Positions 31,438 through 33,452 of a stretch of 33,452 bases of DNA are shown here, piece after piece (position 1 is the stretch's first letter; each line of letters starts with the position of its first letter). Where the stretch lies: positions 1-33,452 of the forward strand of contig WFOA01000119.1 in the NCBI GenBank assembly GCA_015488325.1, read 5' to 3'. The translations under genes were made by a program, and so were the position numbers. This stretch comes from Acidimicrobiia bacterium. Lineage in GTDB: Bacteria; Actinomycetota; Acidimicrobiia; Spongiisociales; ZC4RG35. Under the pieces are notes generated by a model. The model searched no databases. It was not told the origin of the DNA and saw only the letters and a program-made list of their open reading frames with translations.

Positions 31438-31470
31438 GTAGGTTCGGGCGGGAGGGAGTGTCTGGGAGGC

Positions 31471-31725
31471 ATGGTGGCGACGAGGTCGATCGACAGCCGA
31501 GGTCTGGGACGTCGCCCGGATCTGTGGTGGGAGGCCCTTCGGGCCCTCTTCGCCCACGCCCGGCTTCGCTGGTGGGCACGTCCCCCGTTCCTGCCCCTCC
31601 CCGACCGCCGCTACCTGGCGTGGCGTCGCGAAACCGTGTACGGGGATCCCCAGGCTCGCATCGAAGGGGCCGACCTCGTCGCCTACTTGGAGTGGCGGCG
31701 CCGGTTGAGGAGGGTCACGTCGTGA
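31471..31725 (+). CDS. Small tryptophan- and arginine-rich protein, unknown
   Basis: An 84-residue basic protein with an aromatic cluster LWWEALRALFAHARLRWWAR followed by PPFLPLPDRRYLAWRRETVY, and ending LVAYLEWRRRLRR. There is no obvious membrane span or signal peptide; the amphipathic Trp/Arg helices could lie on a membrane surface. I do not recognise the family. Its TGA overlaps the GTG of the next gene (GTGA), so the two are translationally coupled. It is divergent from moxR. Confidence 0.65.
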   Translation: MVATRSIDSRGLGRRPDLWWEALRALFAHARLRWWARPPFLPLPDRRYLAWRRETVYGDPQARIEGADLVAYLEWRRRLRRVTS

Positions 31726-32312
31726 GCATCGAGGAACGGCTCCGCCAAGTCGAAGGGGTCGCCGGCATCGAGCTGGAGCTCGGAGAGGAAGGGCTGAAGG
31801 GCATCAAGGTGCGGATGGAGGCCGACGGCGACGAAGCGACCGTCCTCGACGAGATTCGCCGGATCCTCACCGCCTACGGCCTGCGGTCCCGGCGGGAAGG
31901 CATCGGCGTCCGGGGGACCATCGGGGGGATCGGGGAGCCGCCCCGGCTGCGGATGCGGCCGCCTTCGGGTCGTCCCGGCGGTCAGGTTCGGGCACCGGTC
32001 GAGGTGCGTCGCACCGCCGACGGCCTCCAGGTGGAGCTTCGCCGCGACGGCCGGACGATCATCCGGCGGGGAGAGGCGACGCCGCTGGGGGCCGCCGAGG
32101 CGATGGTCGCCGCCGAGGCCGCCGACCGGGGGGTCGAGGTCCCGCGGGTGCTCGGCGTCCGACGGGTGCGGTTGGGGGAGGCCGACGTGTTCGTCGTCGC
32201 CCTCGACGACGGCCGGGGACCGGTGGTGGGTGCGGCGACCTGCGAGGAGGGGGTCACCGTGGGTCTGTGGGCGGCGGTGGGCGACGCCCTGAGCCGCCTG
32301 CTTCAACGCTGA
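31722..32312 (+). CDS. Two-part protein of unknown function
   Basis: From GTG 31722 the protein has 196 residues. The first 55 (SIEERLRQVEGVAGIELELG, then VLDEIRRILTAYGLRSR) read like a small alpha-beta module of ACT or ferredoxin-like pattern. A Gly/Pro/Arg-rich linker of about 30 residues follows. The second part (VEVRRTADGLQVELRRDGRT to GLWAAVGDALSRLL) has strands followed by Ala-rich helices, with a repeated theme of strands and an ..GAAEAMVAAEAAD.. or ..GLWAAVGDAL.. helix, as in an internal duplication. No catalytic motif is apparent. The earlier ORF-track start at 31458 is in the previous gene. Function unknown. Confidence 0.65.
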   Translation: MSIEERLRQVEGVAGIELELGEEGLKGIKVRMEADGDEATVLDEIRRILTAYGLRSRREGIGVRGTIGGIGEPPRLRMRPPSGRPGGQVRAPVEVRRTADGLQVELRRDGRTIIRRGEATPLGAAEAMVAAEAADRGVEVPRVLGVRRVRLGEADVFVVALDDGRGPVVGAATCEEGVTVGLWAAVGDALSRLLQR

Positions 32313-32326
32313 GACTCGCCGCCTTG

Positions 32327-32332
32327 TAGGCT
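32327..32332 (+). promoter_or_regulatory. -10 element for the HNH gene
   Basis: TAGGCT lies 21 nt before GTG 32354. The strong Shine-Dalgarno AGGAGGAG (32343-32350) lies between, so this gene is not leaderless. Confidence 0.4.
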
Positions 32333-32353
32333 GGTCCGGACAGGAGGAGCAAG

Positions 32354-32857
32354 GTGCGCCGGGTCCTCGTCCTCAACGCCAGCTATGAGCCCCTGTCGGT
32401 GGTCACCACCCGGCGGGCGGTCGTGCTCGTGCTCCGGGAGAAGGCGGTGGTCGTCACGTCACGGGGCGAGTCGTGGCGGTCCGAGCGTGCCGAGATCGAG
32501 GTCCCGTCGGTGGTTCGGCTCACCTCCTACGTGAAGGTGCCGATGCGCCGTGTGGTCCCCGTCACCCGGCGGGCGGTCTTCGGCCGGGACCAGAACCGCT
32601 GCCAGTACTGCGAGGCACCCGCCGAGTCGATCGACCACGTGGTGCCGCGTTCGCGGGGCGGGAAACACACCTGGGACAACGTGGTGGCCTGTTGCCGACG
32701 GTGCAACGTCCACAAGGGGGACCGGTTGCCGTCGGAGGCTGGGTTGCGTCTCCGGCGCCCGCCCCGGCCGCCGCGGCGGTACGGGTGGATCTTCGCCAGC
32801 GCCGGGTACGCGGTGGATCCGGACTGGCGGCCATATCTGCTGGCCGATTCGGCCTGA
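32354..32857 (+). CDS. HNH endonuclease family protein
   Basis: The 167-residue protein begins RRVLVLNASYEPLSVVTTRR, the N-terminus of a widespread chromosomal HNH family. It has the HNH core with zinc-binding CQYC, catalytic DHVVPRSRGGKHTWDN and CCRRCNVHKG (about residues 92-130). Actinobacteria and cyanobacteria keep this gene as a normal chromosomal locus; no intron, intein or restriction partner is seen here, so it is not a homing enzyme. Its substrate is unknown. The start GTG 32354 is fixed by AGGAGGAG upstream. It converges on the stress-protein gene with a 3-nt gap. Confidence 0.87.
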   Translation: MRRVLVLNASYEPLSVVTTRRAVVLVLREKAVVVTSRGESWRSERAEIEVPSVVRLTSYVKVPMRRVVPVTRRAVFGRDQNRCQYCEAPAESIDHVVPRSRGGKHTWDNVVACCRRCNVHKGDRLPSEAGLRLRRPPRPPRRYGWIFASAGYAVDPDWRPYLLADSA

Positions 32858-32860
32858 CGG

Positions 32861-33379
32861 TCAGTCGCGGACGATGAGCACCGGGCACGGGGCCCGGCGG
32901 GCCAGCTTGGTGCTGGTGGATCCGAGCAGCCCTTCGAACCGTCCGAGGCCGCGGGCTCCGATGCAGAGGACGTCCGCTCCGAGCCGGTCGACGGCCCCGA
33001 GGATCGCTCGGGCGGCGTCTTCGGCGTCTTCTCCGACCACCGACGGTTCGATCCCCCGGGCGGCGAGGGCGTCGCGGAGGGGACCGAGGCGCCGTTCGGT
33101 CACGTCGTCCACGTAGCGGGTGATCATCGTGTCGTCCCCTGGCCAGCCCACGGCCAGGTGGGGTGTGGCGGAGGTGGCGGAGACGTATTCGGCGTCGGTG
33201 TCGACGGGAGGTGCGGGCTCGATGTCTTCGTAGGCCCGACGGAGGTCCTCCAACAGGGTCCGGGGCACCTCCACGACCGTGTAGAGGGTCACCTCGCCGT
33301 CGCTGCCGGCCAGCCGCGTCACGAACTGGACGGTCGTGTCGATCGGCAGGTTGCCGTCGGATGCGACCAGTACATGCAT
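32861..33379 (-). CDS. Universal stress protein (UspA family)
   Basis: The 172-residue protein begins MHVLVASDGN with the first UspA strand and ends in the nucleotide-binding motif GARGLGRFEGLLGSTSTKLA followed by CPVLIV (the G-2x-G-9x-G-S pattern), so it probably binds ATP. A segment around residues 50-95 (DIEPAPPVDTDAEYVSATSA) is longer than in minimal Usp domains and acidic. I chose ATG 33379 over 33391, because GGGAGGG precedes it and the family starts with a strand at once. These proteins support survival under stress; the exact role is unknown. Confidence 0.85.
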   Translation of the reverse strand: MHVLVASDGNLPIDTTVQFVTRLAGSDGEVTLYTVVEVPRTLLEDLRRAYEDIEPAPPVDTDAEYVSATSATPHLAVGWPGDDTMITRYVDDVTERRLGPLRDALAARGIEPSVVGEDAEDAARAILGAVDRLGADVLCIGARGLGRFEGLLGSTSTKLARRAPCPVLIVRD

Positions 33380-33403
33380 CGTCCCTCCCATCTTGGCGGC
33401 GTC

Positions 33404-33409
33404 ACCCTA
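33404..33409 (-). promoter_or_regulatory. -10 element for the stress-protein gene
   Basis: TAGGGT on the minus strand, 24 nt before ATG 33379. The upstream side, to the window end, is a purine-rich tract on the plus strand (GGAGGGGAGGAGAGGAGGGA) that contains no gene. Confidence 0.35.
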
Positions 33410-33452
33410 CCGGCTGGAGGGGAGGAGAGGAGGGATGTGGGGAGGGGAGAAG

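Noticed and set aside
32354-32857. HNH gene as sign of a restriction system, homing element or mobile intron
   Set aside because: No methyltransferase, intein, intron boundary or repeat is present; the N-terminus fits a common chromosomal HNH family.
33410-33452. Purine-rich tract at the window end as repeat or origin
   Set aside because: It is a short irregular GGAGG-rich stretch without a repeating unit and is cut by the window edge; nothing specific can be claimed.
1-33452. tRNA or rRNA genes, CRISPR arrays, insertion-sequence ends, attachment sites
   Set aside because: Reading both strands I saw no tRNA cloverleaf, no regularly spaced repeats, no transposase or integrase, and coding sequence fills nearly the whole window.

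Overview
The window is a compact, very GC-rich (roughly 70 %) chromosomal segment with about 37 protein genes. It has no tRNA, rRNA, insertion sequence, prophage, CRISPR array or recognisable defence system. The gene content points to an actinobacterium: a type II fatty-acid cluster fabD-fabH-fabG-acpP-fabF, an ArsA ATPase with an HSP20-like tail upstream of a ROK glucokinase, a DUF3040 protein beside dinB, and a MoxR-DUF58-transglutaminase module. Class Acidimicrobiia or a relative is my best guess, but this is inference only. Nearly all genes end in TGA and most neighbours touch or overlap by 1-4 nt.

Layout. (1) 1-272 is the 3' end of an unidentified gene. (2) 452-7006, minus strand, is a branched-chain amino-acid operon in the order leader peptide, ilvB, ilvN, ilvC, leuA, leuB and a Clp-N-repeat protein. 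Its 5' end carries a nine-residue leader peptide MNATILVLP, a 12-bp hairpin that begins inside the leader stop codon, and an intrinsic terminator ending in six T, together a ribosome-mediated attenuator. (3) 7077-11386, plus strand, holds an NYN/PIN-domain protein, a small four-cysteine protein, queG and ilvD; ilvD is thus close to, but separate from, the attenuated operon. (4) 11383-15654 is a run of plus-strand genes: small membrane protein, metallophosphoesterase, SRPBCC protein, ArsA-like ATPase, a 60-residue protein, ROK glucokinase and DUF1232 protein. (5) 15679-17920 encodes an AlaC-type aminotransferase and a threonine aldolase. (6) 17954-22265 is the fatty-acid synthesis operon. (7) 22284-24492 has two minus-strand membrane proteins, a Nudix hydrolase and a histidine phosphatase whose 3' end overlaps the Nudix gene. 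(8) 24544-26839 has dinB, DUF3040 and a MerR-type regulator. (9) 26885-31367, minus strand, is moxR-DUF58-transglutaminase. (10) 31471-33379 has two uncharacterised genes, an HNH endonuclease and a universal stress protein. The dinB/DUF3040/MoxR neighbourhood resembles the flank of the division-cell-wall cluster in other actinobacteria, so mraZ may lie nearby outside the window.

The most informative signals are in expression control. Besides the ilv attenuator, many transcription-unit starts carry a TANNNT-like -10 hexamer. In about seven cases it sits 6-9 nt before the start codon, which predicts leaderless mRNAs. In four places the hexamer is formed by the stop codon of the upstream gene (TAA or TAG instead of the usual TGA). 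I found no obviously new multi-gene system. The least understood genes are the small four-cysteine protein before queG, the 84/196-residue pair after moxR, the stand-alone Clp-N protein in the ilv-leu operon and the two-gene membrane operon at 22284-23290.
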